NCBI GenBank assembly: GCA_037577475.1
Contig: CM075184.1
Location: 29,432,094 to 29,496,093 of the forward strand
Reading direction: 5' to 3'
DNA from: Chaunax sp. Z400
Lineage: Eukaryota; Chordata; Actinopteri; Lophiiformes; Chaunacidae
DNA length: 64,000 bases
Of the stretch, positions 47,765-61,128 are shown one piece after another. The notes under the pieces are model-generated. The model saw only the letters and a list, made by a program, of their open reading frames with translations, did not search any database and was not told where the DNA came from. Made by a program: the position numbers and the translations under genes. How positions within the stretch are numbered: position 1 is the first letter of the stretch; each line of letters opens with the position of its first letter.

Positions 47765-48380
47765 AGCACATACCTCCGCCCAAGGCAGCTCAGTTTCCCC
47801 GTTCTGTCATTACACCTAAAAGCAACAATGGAAACCCACCCCTAGAATTTGGAATCACTTTGGTATCTTTATTTGTTTGATAGCTCATCTAACTCAGTAA
47901 CCTTTTAAGACACGTCAAATTTAACACCTAACTGAATCAGCAAAGTTTCAACTACAATTTGATCATAGTTGCAGGTCTGTATCATTATTATTTCTCATCT
48001 CGCAGAATGAAATTTTCCGTGACCCCTTTAAATTCGAACATTCTGGATCGACATATGCAGAATATTACTTGGATGTAGATCATTCTCTAATGTGTGGTAG
48101 ATCGTATGGATGACATTGTTTTATTTTTCAAACATTGTAGGCATTATCCATGATGTTTGATGCAAAAAATCATGTACTTGTCCCCATCCCACATCACACA
48201 TAAAGAATGCTTAAAAAAAAAAGATTCTGGATCCGGATGATGATACTACAGACCACCATCAGAATCTAATGGATTGTTCTTAGAGCCATACCCCACCTCT
48301 CCAGAGAATTTGATCCAAATCTGTTCATAACTTTTTGAGTAATCGTACCATCGGCCAGACAGAAGGACAGACGGACAGAG
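47765..48380. mobile_element. ACCTCCGCC-family element (copy 2)
   Basis: The left end GAGCACATACCTCCGCC shares 16 of 17 bases with the copy at 10805. The interior follows the known order of this family: CAGTTTCCCCGTTCTGTCAT, a CATTCTGGATCGACATATGC segment (48039), TTCTGGATCCGGATGATGAT (48223), AATCTAATGGATTGTTCTTA (48263), CATACCCCACCTCTCC (48287), and TTTGATCCAAATCTGTTCAT, AACTTTTTGAGTAATCGT then a CAGACAGAAGGACAGACGG segment (48308-48377). The usual right end (ATAACCTCCTTGGCGGAGGT) is missing, so the copy is 3'-truncated. No coding sequence is evident. Confidence 0.8.
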
Positions 48381-49212
48381 TATAAAGTACTAAAACAAGC
48401 ACAATTTAAACATGCAATGGATAAGTCCTTCATTTGTCACATGAGGAAGAACTGTTTCCATGCTCTGTAGGTTTCAGTCACTCTGGAATGTTTCAAATAT
48501 GTTTTTGATCTGTAGTCTCATCTTAAAGAGGTCAGACACACATTCGGAGGAAAGGGAAATGCTTATAGTTCTCAGCAGAAGAAGTGCAATGGTGTCTATT
48601 ATCTTGTTAAAAAATTTTGTGGGGGAGAGGGTCAAGTGGGTGAAGTGCCCATATGTGATGTAATGTTGAGGTGTGGGAGTGATACGGAAGTAAAACAAGT
48701 CAGTCATTCCAAAGGAGGGCCAGGAATATCCACACATGTTGAAAGAGGGATTATATTTCCTTTATCTAAAAAGAGTGAGGTACTTTTCACACTCTGCTGG
48801 AGAACGGGTGGTTTCAGTTGATTGCTAATAATTGCAAAATAAAAACAAAATACAGTAAACAAAACCAAGTCAAGAAAATCACCAATCAGTTCAGTTTGTC
48901 ATGAATTTGCCGATACACACACGCACACTTGTACACACTAGACAGATGACAAGACAACTGGGCCTCGGGCTCCATTCATGTACATGCCTTTGTCATTCCC
49001 AGACATGCAGTGATGAGACACTTTGAAATCTACAGGCCAATAGGCAGAGAGGAAACATGCATACGCTCCGATTTTATCAGCTCTGCCACCATTTGCCTTT
49101 CCAATGACCCTCCAGTCTGTAATCAAACCAAATTCTCTAAATACTATAGTTTTATTCTCTTTTGTTAGGGGAGCTATTATACTGAAAAGTCCAATGAAAC
49201 CGTGAACACAAG

Positions 49213-49216
<4 letters not shown>
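48381..49216. other. Non-coding DNA between element and microsatellite
   Basis: I see no gene. Frames of 61-87 codons on both strands have no recognisable features. Confidence 0.55.

Positions 49217-49298
<82 letters not shown>
49217..49298. repeat. (GT)41 microsatellite
   Basis: Pure GT over 82 bp, the longest uninterrupted GT array in the window. Alternating purine-pyrimidine sequence of this length can adopt Z-DNA (general knowledge, not shown here). Confidence 0.97.
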
Positions 49299-49301
<3 letters not shown>

Positions 49302-49601
49302 AGTGGAAGAGAATGAGCTTGGGTTACACGAGGGATAATCCTCCCAAAGCAGTTTTGTTCAGGCCTAAATCACTGGATATTACCCTACCCATAAGTGATT
49401 TTAATTGGTTGTCTCATATAACACACAACCCCGCCTAACACTAATGCCGCCCGGTAATTGGCTGAAGGCTGCCTCTGCCTGTTAAGTTCATGGACAATAA
49501 TGGTTTAGGTGGCAAAGTTACTGAGGATTGGAAGTGATCAAAGGATCAGACTCTTAACAATCTCACATTTGTTGTCTGGTTTTGGTGCTGTTTTGGGAGT
49601 A

Positions 49602-49606
<5 letters not shown>
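49299..49606. other. Unique spacer between two GT arrays
   Basis: A high-complexity stretch containing GATTTTAATTGG (49399-49410) and CCCGGTAATTGGCTGAAGG (49451-49469), two TAATTGG homeodomain-like sites. It could be a regulatory element; there is no gene. Confidence 0.4.

Positions 49607-49655
<49 letters not shown>
49607..49655. repeat. (GT)24 microsatellite
   Basis: Pure GT over 49 bp, followed by GCATGTATGTGG. Confidence 0.96.
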
Positions 49656-49656
<1 letters not shown>

Positions 49657-51063
49657 ATGTATGTGGATATTTACAGGGCATGCATGCTGTGAATGTAAGC
49701 GTGTTTGTGAGTGTCCACTATTTATTTCATTGCTGTCTCGCCCGGACAGGAGATGGAACATATTGTTCTCTCGCCTCCCACCTGACCTAATGGAAGACTT
49801 GGCTCTCCAGATGATTCCAGATTTCAGTTACCATAGTGATCGTGATGAATTTGATAACCACGGATGGTTGTAATGTGGCCTCCTGCTGCGTCCATTGACC
49901 ACAGTTTGGCCGGCCATCTGGGGTTCTAGCTGACAGACTAGATGGACTTTGGTGCATGCTGGTTGGCCGCTGTCATGTTCAACCTGCCACTTGGCTTGTC
50001 CATTATCGTCTTTCAGCAGGGGGATTCCAACACAGCCTCATTTCATTTTGTAATTTTGTAGACGGATTCTGAAACGTATTGTGCGGACACACATAATGCA
50101 AAGATTTCATGCCTTTACCATAAAATAATTGAGACTGTAACCCAACTGTTCAAGGTATTGTTGAAGTTTAACTTGAACGAGAAACACAAGTTAGGTATGG
50201 TTAAGGACTCCACAGACCTCACCGGCCTGCTTTTTAGACATATTTTCTTGCAGTCATTTTCTGATTTTTTGTGACATCCTGTTTTATAGGTTGTAAAATT
50301 TCAACATTAACCACTCACCAACCTCTGAAATGGTAGGGAATTTGGATGGTAGTGATGACACTGAGTGTTTTCTCACACTCTAAATCTCTGTCAGCCTGTT
50401 GTTTTATTGGGTGCAACCCAAATCATCTTTTAATGTTCACATAATGCTATATAGGTACGGTGGGGTTAAGGTCACAGTATATCAAATCCATCTCAGCAGT
50501 TAGTTATGTTGAGACCCATGTGACTAAGGGCAAACAATAAGATAAAACAGCTCATCACGTCACACTGCTCTACCTAAACCAAACCCTGTTTTGTTGGCAT
50601 CAGTTGCAGACGAGGCTAAAAGCATCTATTTCTATCTAATCCCCTTTCAGAGTGTTACAGAATTTATTTTTGAGACCCATTTGTCCCAGACAATATGCAC
50701 TAACAGGCTGGACTCTGTGCTGATTACTTGCTCCATCCCCTCACAAACCCTCCACTACCATTGCACAGGTGCATGTGTGCATGCCCTGACCTTGGGAGCA
50801 ATGCAGAGCTTGTCTTTATGAGGCCTTGAGACATGGCATTTGTGGCATTTAACCCTCTCATCACTCTATGACCCCCCCCAATCCACCCCCTCCCACTCCA
50901 TTGTACTGTCATTCACTTTCCACCCTCCTTCCTCTCTGCCTCTCCCCCTCACATTATACTCTTCCTGCATATTCATCCTCTGCCACCTTCCTTGCTTCCC
51001 TTTTAAATCTCCTTCTGTTGCTGACTTCAGCCCTTTGACCTGGCAGGTAAACAGCCATGGTCC

Positions 51064-51065
<2 letters not shown>
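49656..51065. other. Non-coding DNA, no gene seen
   Basis: Stretch 49740-50040 is high-complexity. A C-rich patch sits at 50872-50900 and a pyrimidine-rich stretch at 50900-51010. No gene is recognised; the 205-codon frame from 50840 runs on into the GT and TA arrays and is rejected. Confidence 0.55.

Positions 51066-51101
<36 letters not shown>
51066..51101. repeat. (GT)18 microsatellite
   Basis: Pure GT over about 36 bp, 170 bp before the TA array. Confidence 0.96.
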
Positions 51102-51102
<1 letters not shown>

Positions 51103-51269
51103 TCTTGTGGGTAACCAGACAGACACAGAATGTGCCCCCTCCTCTCCTACACTGGGCTATCTGCGAGAGGGTAAAGAGATCTTGACAAGGTCAGTGAGCT
51201 TTGTAGCTCATAATTACCCAGCCTGGGTCTACAGTAGATATGTCAAAGCAGCTGAACCATGCAGGGTTC

Positions 51270-51274
<5 letters not shown>

Positions 51275-51338
<64 letters not shown>

Positions 51339-51341
51339 TAT

Positions 51342-51402
<61 letters not shown>

Positions 51403-51456
51403 TACATATATATATATTATATATATACAGTATATATATATATATATATATATATA
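51275..51456. repeat. Long (TA)n array with CAG and CA interruptions
   Basis: About 182 bp of AT alternation. The first block (to about 51334) is pure. Then come ATACAGTATA interruptions at about 51335 and 51427 and several ATACATATA changes between 51360 and 51405. Such arrays are self-complementary and can extrude cruciforms. They account for the Ile/Tyr runs in every frame on both strands. Confidence 0.97.
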
Positions 51457-54400
51457 AATCTGTAGGCCAAAAATTGGGGGTGAAGGTGTGAATGGTTGTC
51501 ATAGAAAGACAAACAACCATTCACTCACACACGTGGATGGATGGATGAATGACTTGCTCTCTTTTCACTGCCATGTCAACACACTCTATGCTCTACTATA
51601 TTAAGGGTGTCTATAAACCAGATGTTTCTTGGGGGGGGGAAGTTTAAATTTAATTCAGTCAGGTTGAGCAAATTCTTCTCACTCTGTTAAGTTTAAATTC
51701 TCTAATCTGCTGCTGCTGCTGCTGTTGGTGGTGCTGCTGTCAGAGATGTGTAACTGATTGTTGCATACACCTGCACTGGCTGCTCCTCCTTTGTGTATTC
51801 CCAGTAAAACAGCCCTCTCTCACATGATGATTAACACGAGTTAAGATGGAGGAAGACACATGGGGCCTCATTACCATTGTAATAACTTATCCCACTGTTC
51901 CATTTTTCCCAATTTCCCATTTTTCTATGGTGTGGTTGGAAGAGGAAACGATCGACGATGCAAAAGGAGGGGAGTTCATGGTGTTGCAGGAATGTAGATC
52001 CACCGTTCTCCTCCTCTCTCCTCTAAGGTTAATCCCCGAGATGCAGTCTTTCTCTACTCTGTGGTTCCTCTGTGGGCCCAGCAATTGCCCCTTGGCCCAC
52101 TACGTCCCAGCTCTCTCTCCCTGGGCTCACTCTGTTTTTTTTGTTTTTTTTTACAGCAACAGAAATTACAATCATCAGGCGCACACACAACCACTAATGA
52201 GGAACTATGGAGGCAGCAGAGGAGGCTGCACAGACAGGCGGGAATAGTTTAGGAAATGTGTGAGAGAAGCTAATTTAAAGACCCTGAGCTAATCATTAAA
52301 CCTTGTTGAATCAGAGGCAAACAGTAAAGTACAAGTCCTCCACAGCGTTATACCACATTTTATTTAATTTAAACCTTTCCAAAGACGAGCAGCAAAAAAC
52401 TTTTAATAAGGGCTTTTAAAAACTGCATATATATGTATTTTTTGAATGAAGACTGTACTTGTGCAGAATTGTGATTTTTATGGCACAGTCCTGTTACTAT
52501 AACAGCACAAAAAGGGAACAGCTTGAGCAAGCCGACATGAAAAAGTCTACGAGCAGATGGGTGAAACAATAGAAGTCTAACGAAATGTGATACATAGTCT
52601 CCTGACTTCTTCTGTGATTTCACAAGATGCCAGTTTTCCATTTTTCAAAGGGAATACTCACAATGGTTATATCAGGATGAATCAAGACAAAGCTATGACA
52701 TGACTCCTGTATCCAGTACGCAACTTTATAGACACACCTGGTGTTTTGATCTTCACGTGTACGTATGTCTGAAAAAAAAGACTGAACAATAAGGGATATG
52801 TTTCATTTTAGTGAAATATTCGACAGACAAACCTTATTAGAGCCAAACTTTGCGGTCATACATGAGTCATACATCAGATGAATGTTTTTTTTTTTGGGTC
52901 ATCTCTCCATTTTTTTTCAGGTAATTTTTTTATGTATTGTCATGTTGTCCGTCAATTCAAGATTTTTTTCTTTGAAATGATATCAAACAACAGTGCAAAT
53001 ATAAAATGACAATTTCTTGAAATATCATATTTCTTTAGCAGTTTCTTAATGATACTCTTTGCTCAGCTATAGCTCCAACTTGTGTCTTGTGTGAGTGGAT
53101 TCATGTGAGACACCAATGAAGTCATCAAGACAGGCTTCAAAGGACCTCCATCCGTTGTCATGCCAGTCAAGAAAACACTAAAGCTATACTTTTAAAGAGA
53201 GTTCAATCCTTTTTTATGATACAAAAACTCAGTATCACATCACATTTTAATAAAACAACCTGACACTTACACATATGTCTAGTCTTTTTTTGTCACCATC
53301 ATCACTGCATTGTATAGCCCTCTTGAAAAGTGTGATAAACCCATAAAATAGATGCTCTCCTTCATTGATACTGGTGACGCAGTGCAAACATCTCATCTCT
53401 TTGGGGGATAGGAAGCCTAAGGCTGCATCCTGTTTTGGCAGCTGTAAAAGATTGAAGTGCCTCTTTCTCTGCTCCTCTGGCACTTTGCCTTCTGGGGGAA
53501 GAAGCCAGGGGACAGGTGGGGACCGACTGGCCCGTGCCAGCTGACCTGTCAGCGTTAGACCCTGTGTGTTTGAATAAAAAGGGAAGGGAAGGGGGGAGGG
53601 GCCATGGTCCTTGTTAGGGTATGTGTGCAGCGTCTGTTTTGTGTGAGTGTGAGAGGGAGAAAGGGAGAGGAAAGAGATAGAGGAACAGAGGATGACAAGA
53701 GAGGGAGACAGAACAGGATGGTATACTGCTGATGGAGATGGGATGTGACAGTTCTCCGTGGGATTGTGTGATTAATTGGGATCAGGTCACCCCTTCAATG
53801 TCTGGACAGTAATATTATGCAGTCTCATATGGCTATTTACATACAGTGGGCTCCCTGGACTTCACACACACACACAAACAAACACACACATGTGTGCATG
53901 CGCTGGGGAAACAAAACAGTCCCACTCCTCGATGTGGAATACTGTCATTATTTTTAGCTCAGATACTAGTCCAAGTTGTTGTAGTAGCAGCAGTGGAGCT
54001 TGTTGGTTTCCATGTTGTATTCAAATACAACTTTTTTTCCCCCTTGTTTTTCCTTTTTCATATTTTCCTTGTGCTGGAACAAATATATGTACTTGACAAG
54101 AGCTCCTACTAAGAAAGTGGTTGTCGATGCTGAAGTTCCTGTGTTACCTTTTGCAAACTCTGTCTCAAAGCGCCAGCCCCTCTTTCAGAAGAGGGGATAA
54201 GATAGCATCCCAATGGAAAGCACAGATACCAAGAAGACACATGCCACTGAATAATTTATGGCCCAGCAAAATAGAGACAGCCACTTGAAGTCCTGAGTAA
54301 GTAGGAGATATAGACAATGGTGACATATCAAGCCACAATAAAGACACAGGGAACAGTAGAGAAAGCAGGGGGAAAGCGTTGTGTGAATTTTCTGAGTTTA

Positions 54401-56263
54401 GAGTTTGTTTTGGTTTCCCTGCACTAGCTGCCTCTCTGTTTGAAAGTTGCATTGCTGTGCCTTGTTTACCAAGTCCTCTTGTGCTCGCTCTGTCACACCG
54501 GGGATAGTACCCAGGTGAGTGCTGCTACACACAAGGAAGAGAGAAGCCAGTGGCCCTTTGATTCCAGGCCGCTGGTTCCTTCAGATTAGCTATTCTCTCT
54601 ATACCCTGACGAATACACTGGCAGAGCAGCCAGTGTAAGGGAGGGAGACACATCCATCCCAATCGTGTGGCAGAGACATGGTGGCTTGCTGACTGACTGG
54701 CTGGCTGGCTGACGGGCTGCCAGGTTGGGTTCTGGCTGCTCGCAGGCAAGGTGGGTAAGACATTTAAGACTTGGCCCCTGTTGGGCACAGAGACAGACAT
54801 CCCAGACGGCCGCTGGAGCTTCCAGGCCCACTCCAGTCTCTCCCCATTACACCACAGCAGCACTGATGATAGCAGGTCGCGGTGGAGAAGCTGTCCTCAT
54901 GCCGCCTGTCACATCCCTTCCACTTTCATCTCCTTGCTTGCTTCAAAAGTGACATCTGTCATCGCTAAGAAGCTCCGAAGCGCCGTGTTCCTGCGATGTG
55001 CCGCTTTGATGGTGATTTGGCCCCAGGCGTTTGTCATACATAACTTAGGTGAAGAACAATGTGATATCAGACTTGGATTTTAAAGGAGAAAAAGAGTCTA
55101 AGTACACTACAGGCGGGTAAAATCAAAATCACTGGAGGGAGCGAATCAAAGTGCAACATGAGCTTGTAGAAGTATCGTTCATTGCTCGTATCACAGTTGT
55201 GTCAGTTTTCTTCTTGTTCGCCTCGTTACTGTGTCCCCATCTGCGGAATGAAGCAGCCACCAATGGCAACTGATCAGCCTTGTGGTGTAACTATGTGCCA
55301 TTTGGAGAACTTTCTAATGCTTTTGCTGCGTTTCTACAGCATACTTGTATCACACAACTGCAACCGACAATGATATTATCAACAACATAGCTCGTCACCG
55401 GGGCTCATGAAGGAAGAGGAAGAAGAGCATTTGTCTCGGTTAGATAATGCTTACTGGATGTTTGCGGAATTTGTTTTGTTGTTTTTGTGTGTGAGACTGT
55501 AAGAATGGGTGGTTGTGTACCTCCCTGCAAGGTTCAATGTGTGTTGTCGATGTGTGCGAGTAGTTCTGGAAATGTGTGTGTGTGTGTGGTTAACTGTGTG
55601 GTTATCAATGTGTCTTTGTGTGTCCATGTGGCTATTGGTAAAACTGAGATGTGATGACGCTGACGATGCTTTTCACCAAAGCTGACAAAAGCATGTCTGT
55701 CTTACTGACGTTGTTTTGGCATCAGTCATATTTGACCCTTATTTTTACCAATGTCCAACTCAACTTTTGTGTCTGTCTTTTTAACTTGTCTGTAACTTTT
55801 AGAGCCAACTTCTCCCACTCTCTTCTTCTCCTGTGTTTTTCAGCCTCCTCTTTAACTTGTTCTTTGTCTCTGTTTGTCTCTCGCTGTCCTTTCCTCCCTC
55901 CTTTGTTCTTCCTCTCTCTGGGGTTAACCCAGAGTTCAGCCATCCCTCCTTCTTACCCCAGTGTGACTGACAGGCCTGTCTTCCATATGGTTACCAGATT
56001 TCCAAGCTCCTTGTAAGTTCATATTAAGCTTTGTTTGATTAATGCATAATTTAAGGACCCATTAAGTACTCCACAAACATATGTGTATCAAATTCGCGTT
56101 AGACTATGTGACATCACAGCATAACTATTTATTGCTTTTTCTTATGTTGCTAATATAAACTCAGTGGAACCAACATGGAACAGGATGATTACATTTGTTT
56201 ACCTCTGACTCTCAGATACAAACGTACATATTTGGAGGAGATCAAACATTTTGTGCTTCTGTG
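51457..56263. other. Non-coding DNA with small simple repeats
   Basis: No gene is recognised. GGAT units lie at 51536-51549, the TGC array is listed separately, CA-rich sequence at 53864-53890, GACTGGCT-like units at 54691-54716, and GT at 55576-55588. A perfect 8-bp stem (CCCCTCTT 54177-54184, AAGAGGGG 54189-54196) is present. Purine-rich sequence lies at 53630-53720. The 133-codon frame at 51846-52247 has no domain I recognise; 51830-52090 may be a conserved non-coding stretch. Confidence 0.5.
51707..51740. repeat. Short CTG/TGC trinucleotide array
   Basis: Six pure CTG units are followed by TTGGTGGTG and then CTGCTG. It is too short and interrupted to be an expanded array, and no coding frame around it looks real. 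Confidence 0.9.
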
Positions 56264-56293
56264 ATGTGTGTGTGTGTGTGTGTGTGTGTGTGT
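56264..56293. repeat. (GT)15 microsatellite
   Basis: Pure GT/TG over about 30 bp, followed by TCTGTATGTATTTATG. Confidence 0.95.
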
Positions 56294-57685
56294 CTGTATG
56301 TATTTATGTGTTGGTATGTGTGATTGTTTGCCAAGCCATAAATGAATGGAACAAAACAAGGGTCAGACGTAGAACTTAGTACCCAGGTTCCATTTGACTT
56401 GTTTCAGATGAAGGAGGCCACTCTTAATACAGCTCAACGAAAAAAATATGCAAATATGTGTTAATTCTTTAGCCAACAAAAACACCACTGGTATTTTGTT
56501 TGTACCTAACACTGATTAAAACAAATGTGTGGTTAAATCTGACATTAATAAATCTCGTGTGCATAGAAAGAACACTTAATCTTTTACTTCAACTTTACTT
56601 CAACATTGATTTATTTAATTTTTTAATTTTTAATTTTTTTAGCTACCCTCTCAAATACTGTACATGTTGTTTATGTGAGTTGAGTGCCTATTTAAACTCA
56701 ATGTGTTTTCAGAACAATATCTGAGAAGTGATGTTATAGCCGAGGATCAATGTTATTACAGAGTTTAATATGAAAATACAGATGTTTGGAGTATGCGGGG
56801 GAGTTATGTGTGCTCATTGCAGCAACATTCAACATGTACAATCCCAGGATAACTCTATTATAAAAGAGAAGAATATCATTAATACTAATATAATATTTTT
56901 TAATAAGTTTAATTAGATTCACAATGCTTCGTCAAAAACTGCATTACACCTCACCTGCCTGTGTAAAAGTTATTCTGTAACAGCAAAACCAATGTTACTG
57001 TGAACTTATGTCATTTTAAAGTAAAGTAAATTCTCAAATGTAGCTCTACTTGCTACTGAAGTGTAATCACAATTAATCCAAATCGTATCCAAGACATTCG
57101 CACAAAATTCCATTTTGTGTTACAGAATTTATGACAGACCTTTCATTCCACATCAGCTTTCTGCAGCTAAAAAATAAACATACTTAGGCTACATGTGGTA
57201 TTTGACTGTAAATGTCACATTTCCAAGTAGCTCATCAAGATCAGCACCAGCACACTAGGGAGGCAGGGGCCCACTTCAAACAGAGCCTGCCGAGTGCTGA
57301 TGAAAGCATTGGCTTCATGGCAGAAGCTGCAACTTACATTTGTTTAGCAAGAGCACTGACAGATCTATCAGTCAAAAATATCCTGAAGAGAGTGACGGAG
57401 GAAGGAGAAGAGTGGAAGAAATGAGGGGAATTACAGAAAAAGGGGTGAGAGGGGGTGGGGGACCTTCAGACATTTCTAGTAGTAGTGCTTGTATATACGT
57501 ATTTTCTTCTTCATTAAAACAAGATACAGAATTCAGGTATCGGCTTGTCAGCCCCTGAATCCGTCAGTGTATCTCCTGTAGCTGTCATTGAGGTGTGGCC
57601 TCAGAATGAGCTCAATCACACTCATCTCAGTTGTCATGCAAGATTCATTTGTACACATATATCTGAGAAGCCCTCTCGGCACACA

Positions 57686-57724
<39 letters not shown>

Positions 57725-59025
57725 GCCACACACCCATCCCAGCTACACAGAGCTGTGTGCTGCAGTTCATACACTGAATACATAAGACATCGTTTGTCTT
57801 GGGAGCAACATATTAATCAATGAAAGAAACACGAAAACCTTCTTTTGCACTAATCAGCAACGCTGTGTTTCATCTATCCACTGCTTTAATCTTGTCTTAT
57901 GTGGACAGAATGTGCCTGTTGAGCATGAGGAACACTGTTGTAGGTGCATCACAGCACTGTTAGCTGTGGACAGGTTTACACTGATTGTTTCATGTATCTA
58001 GGCCTGGGCTCATGACGACTCCACTGCTTTTGAACCTGGCCTTTTGTGTCCTCCAACAGAGCTTTTGTTCTAGATGAAACAGACTATGTATGGTCAGCGC
58101 TGACCTGTGTCAGTTCCACCACATGTACACCCACAGACACACACAAACACACAGAAAGATATACTGTAGGCGAGTTGGCATGTGGACCCATTCTTGTGTA
58201 CAACAACATATAAAACCATGCTTCCTGTGTGAGCGTATGTGGGTTTGTTTTTTCGTTTTTTCCCTCTACTCCAGCAATCTCAATAACATGAGAGACTTCA
58301 GAATTAAAGTTTAAAGATACATCAGATCACCGTTGTTTTCTTTTTTAACAACATCACAATGTTTGCTCTTTCTGAGGGATTAAAGTTGCTTTTATGGAAA
58401 AATAAATTTAAAGCATGCAGTAGTACAAGCTGCATTCCATTTTACATTTTGGGTATGTTGTCATCACTGTTTGTCTGCTTGTTTGTTTATTAGTTAATAG
58501 AATATCTCAAGTTATAAAGGATTCAAATGGATTTTTTTAAAGAGGTGTAATGGAGAAATAAAACATTGTGATATCAAAATCCTCTGCCATTTGGTGTCTC
58601 ATTATAAATTAGGTTTGTTTTTACTTGCGTTATGAGTTGCACCAGAATGATTATGCAGATATGCAGATAATAAAGCTTGCAATTCTAGCAGTTTAGGCCC
58701 TTTTGTGTTTGCTAGGACCAATGCACCTGCAGCAGAAGTATGTGCTCACCAAGTACCCCTGTAGATTATGTATGCAACAACAGGAAAGTGTGTTTATGTC
58801 AAAGCCACAGCACAGCTTCAGATTTTTGAGACAACAAAGTGAAAGTCAGAGAGAAAAACATATTTTTTTTCTTCAAGAAAAAGGGATATATGCCACAGAA
58901 AAAAATGACATGGAATGATTTTAGTATTGAAAAAAAAAAAAAAGTCCTGTCAGAGTAGTTTAAGAGAATCCTTACAGTTGTCTTATGACACTGACACACC
59001 AGAGCTGCCTGATTTTGAAGAGAAA

Positions 59026-59026
<1 letters not shown>
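56294..59026. other. AT-rich non-coding DNA
   Basis: No gene or recognisable transposon is seen. A TTTTTAATTTTTAATTTTTT run sits near 56620-56640. Frames up to 93 codons are unremarkable. The CA array at 57680 is listed separately. Confidence 0.55.
57680..57722. repeat. (CA)n microsatellite
   Basis: CA over 43 bp with one AAAC interruption near 57687. Confidence 0.95.

Positions 59027-59097
<71 letters not shown>
59027..59097. repeat. (AC)35 microsatellite
   Basis: Pure AC over 71 bp, ended by ATGCACAAACATGCATGC. Confidence 0.97.
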
Positions 59098-59099
<2 letters not shown>

Positions 59100-61128
59100 C
59101 ACAAACATGCATGCAGAGTTTTCACTTGTTTGTTTTTCTAAATAAATGTTTGCTACTCTGAAACTTATTCTGTGTATACAATTTTATGAAATATAATTCT
59201 TCAAACAACACATTTGAGTGCCTATTTATAAGACAATTTTCCTGCAATGTTTCAGCAACATGAAATTGACCTGTTTCAATTTCGAGACTACCACTAAAAA
59301 AAAAATTTGCCCTAAAAATCTGTTTCTTAAAAGCTGCATCTCCTACAGCAACAACGGAGGCTTTGGTTGTTTTCTTTCTTTCTTTTTTTTTTATGTGGCA
59401 GAATCTTGGTCTCGCTTGTACTGTAACTAAAGCAGATACCAGAAGTCTTGTGTTTGGATATGTTTGAAATAAAGGAAAAAAAAATGGGGACAGCAAGATT
59501 TTCTACCAAATACTAGTGGTGGTGCATAAAAAAGTAAATGAGCATCCTAATATCGAGGCCTCTTAATTTTTCAGCAGACTTGATGAAGTGAGTTTTGACT
59601 GATGTTTCCTGAAAGTGGCAACACGTGTCCCTCTTACCCGGCTGGTGCAGGCCTGTCGTCTACAGATGTGTCGCTTGATGTACTCATCGGATGGCACGCT
59701 GCCACTTAATAAAATATCACTCTTCCTTTGACAGGGAAGCCTTAATTGAGTCCCTTGTCAGTTTTATCAAACTGTGTGTTATCGTCATTTGAAACTTTTT
59801 TCCTCTCTTTCCTCCTCAGTCTCTCTCTCTCTTGCTCTTATGGAATATGCTAGCAGTTGAATCCTCTAACCAAGAGAGAAGGGGGTTTGAGTTGAGATAA
59901 AGTAAAAAAGTGAAAGAGAACAAGACCGGGATCGAAAGAGAAATAAAGAACAAGAGTAAAACTGAGAGAAAGTCAGAAGGAGAGAGAGGGAGAGAAATAG
60001 TCCAGAGAGACGGTGCGGAGAAAGAGACTTTTGAGGCTATCTTGTCATTGGATTTAAAATTCAGGTTCATGATTTTAATTTCTCTCTGTTCTTATCAAAG
60101 GCCGGTGGAGCAGCAGGGGGAAGGCTGGTAGTTAGCTGGATAACTGCATATGAGATGAGCTACAGCACTCTGTCACAATGCCTGGACGACATAATAGGGA
60201 TGGAAATTTGTTGAGAAGAACAGAGTATTTGCTTCTTCACAGTGACTTCCTCTTTCAACCACCAAAAACCCACAATCATGCGTTGTTTACAAACCCCTTT
60301 TTTTTTTTTTTAAAACATCATCTCCCTTTTTTCCTCAGAAGCCATAAGCAACCTTAAATCCTCCAAAGCATATTCACTCACACACTAAGAGAATGAAACA
60401 GTGCTTGTATAAAGCCCCAAGAAAGTACTGCAGATGAATAATGAATTTAGACTGTGCTTGGTTGAAGTCGTTTGATTTGATAATATTTTGTTGTATCTCT
60501 ATAATAAAACTGCTGCTCTATCAAAGTTTATATGTTTACTGGAATGTAGGAACATTATCGGAAACAAATAACCCGACCGATGTTTTATATTGGTAGCTAC
60601 ATTCAGATACGTTTAGAGTTTCGTTAAGCCTGAACCATGAAGACTTCAAATGGGTCCAAAAAGTCCATAATATGGTCAGTGTACACCACTTCTGCATCGT
60701 CCATACTAAAACTAGGAGGCGCTGTAGCAATCCTTATTGGGATTTATCCCATAACTCCCCCTACTTTGAAGTCACATACAACTCTATACACACATGCATA
60801 CACAATGATGTCAGTTTCTTTTCCTACCCCCGCCTCCATCTTCATGTTTTCCACTCTGGTATTCTCCTGTCCTCCCTTTGGTTTTCTTTTAGTCTCCCCC
60901 TACTTTCTATATCTATCTAAATCTCTAAGTCTCTCTTTTTCACAATAGTTCTTTCTGATTTTCTCTCACTATCCCTCTGTCTTTATTTCTTTGACTTTGC
61001 TGCTTTACAGGACTCAACAGTGCCACTGTACTTCTCAGTCAGCCATTTGATCATTAATTTATCACAGTTCCAGCGGTTTGTTTGACAGGTGGAGGTGCTT
61101 TCATCTGACTAGCGTGAGGCATTGCTGA
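59098..61128. other. Non-coding DNA, no gene seen
   Basis: Stretch 59530-59760 is high-complexity and could be a conserved element. A purine-rich AG tract lies at 59870-60020, and a T run of 15 at 60298-60312. At 60690-60760 the sequence carries a GGAGGCGCTGTAGCAATCC segment that could belong to a repeat, but I cannot name it. Confidence 0.5.

Noticed and set aside
50840..51457. 205-codon open frame, the longest in the window
   Set aside because: It crosses the GT18 and the TA arrays, which give only Val/Cys and Ile/Tyr runs and no stops. The rest has no domain-like composition.
51846..52247. 133-codon plus-strand frame as a gene
   Set aside because: Composition shifts along its length, with a C-terminal poly-T-encoded Phe/Val run. 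No known motif or upstream promoter signal is seen.
54177..54196. CCCCTCTT/AAGAGGGG stem as a small RNA or terminator
   Set aside because: An 8-bp stem with no supporting context is expected by chance in 64 kb.
57545..57823. His/Thr-rich and Val/Cys-rich frames around CA/GT arrays as metal-binding proteins
   Set aside because: They are translations of microsatellites, and equal runs appear in several frames and on both strands.
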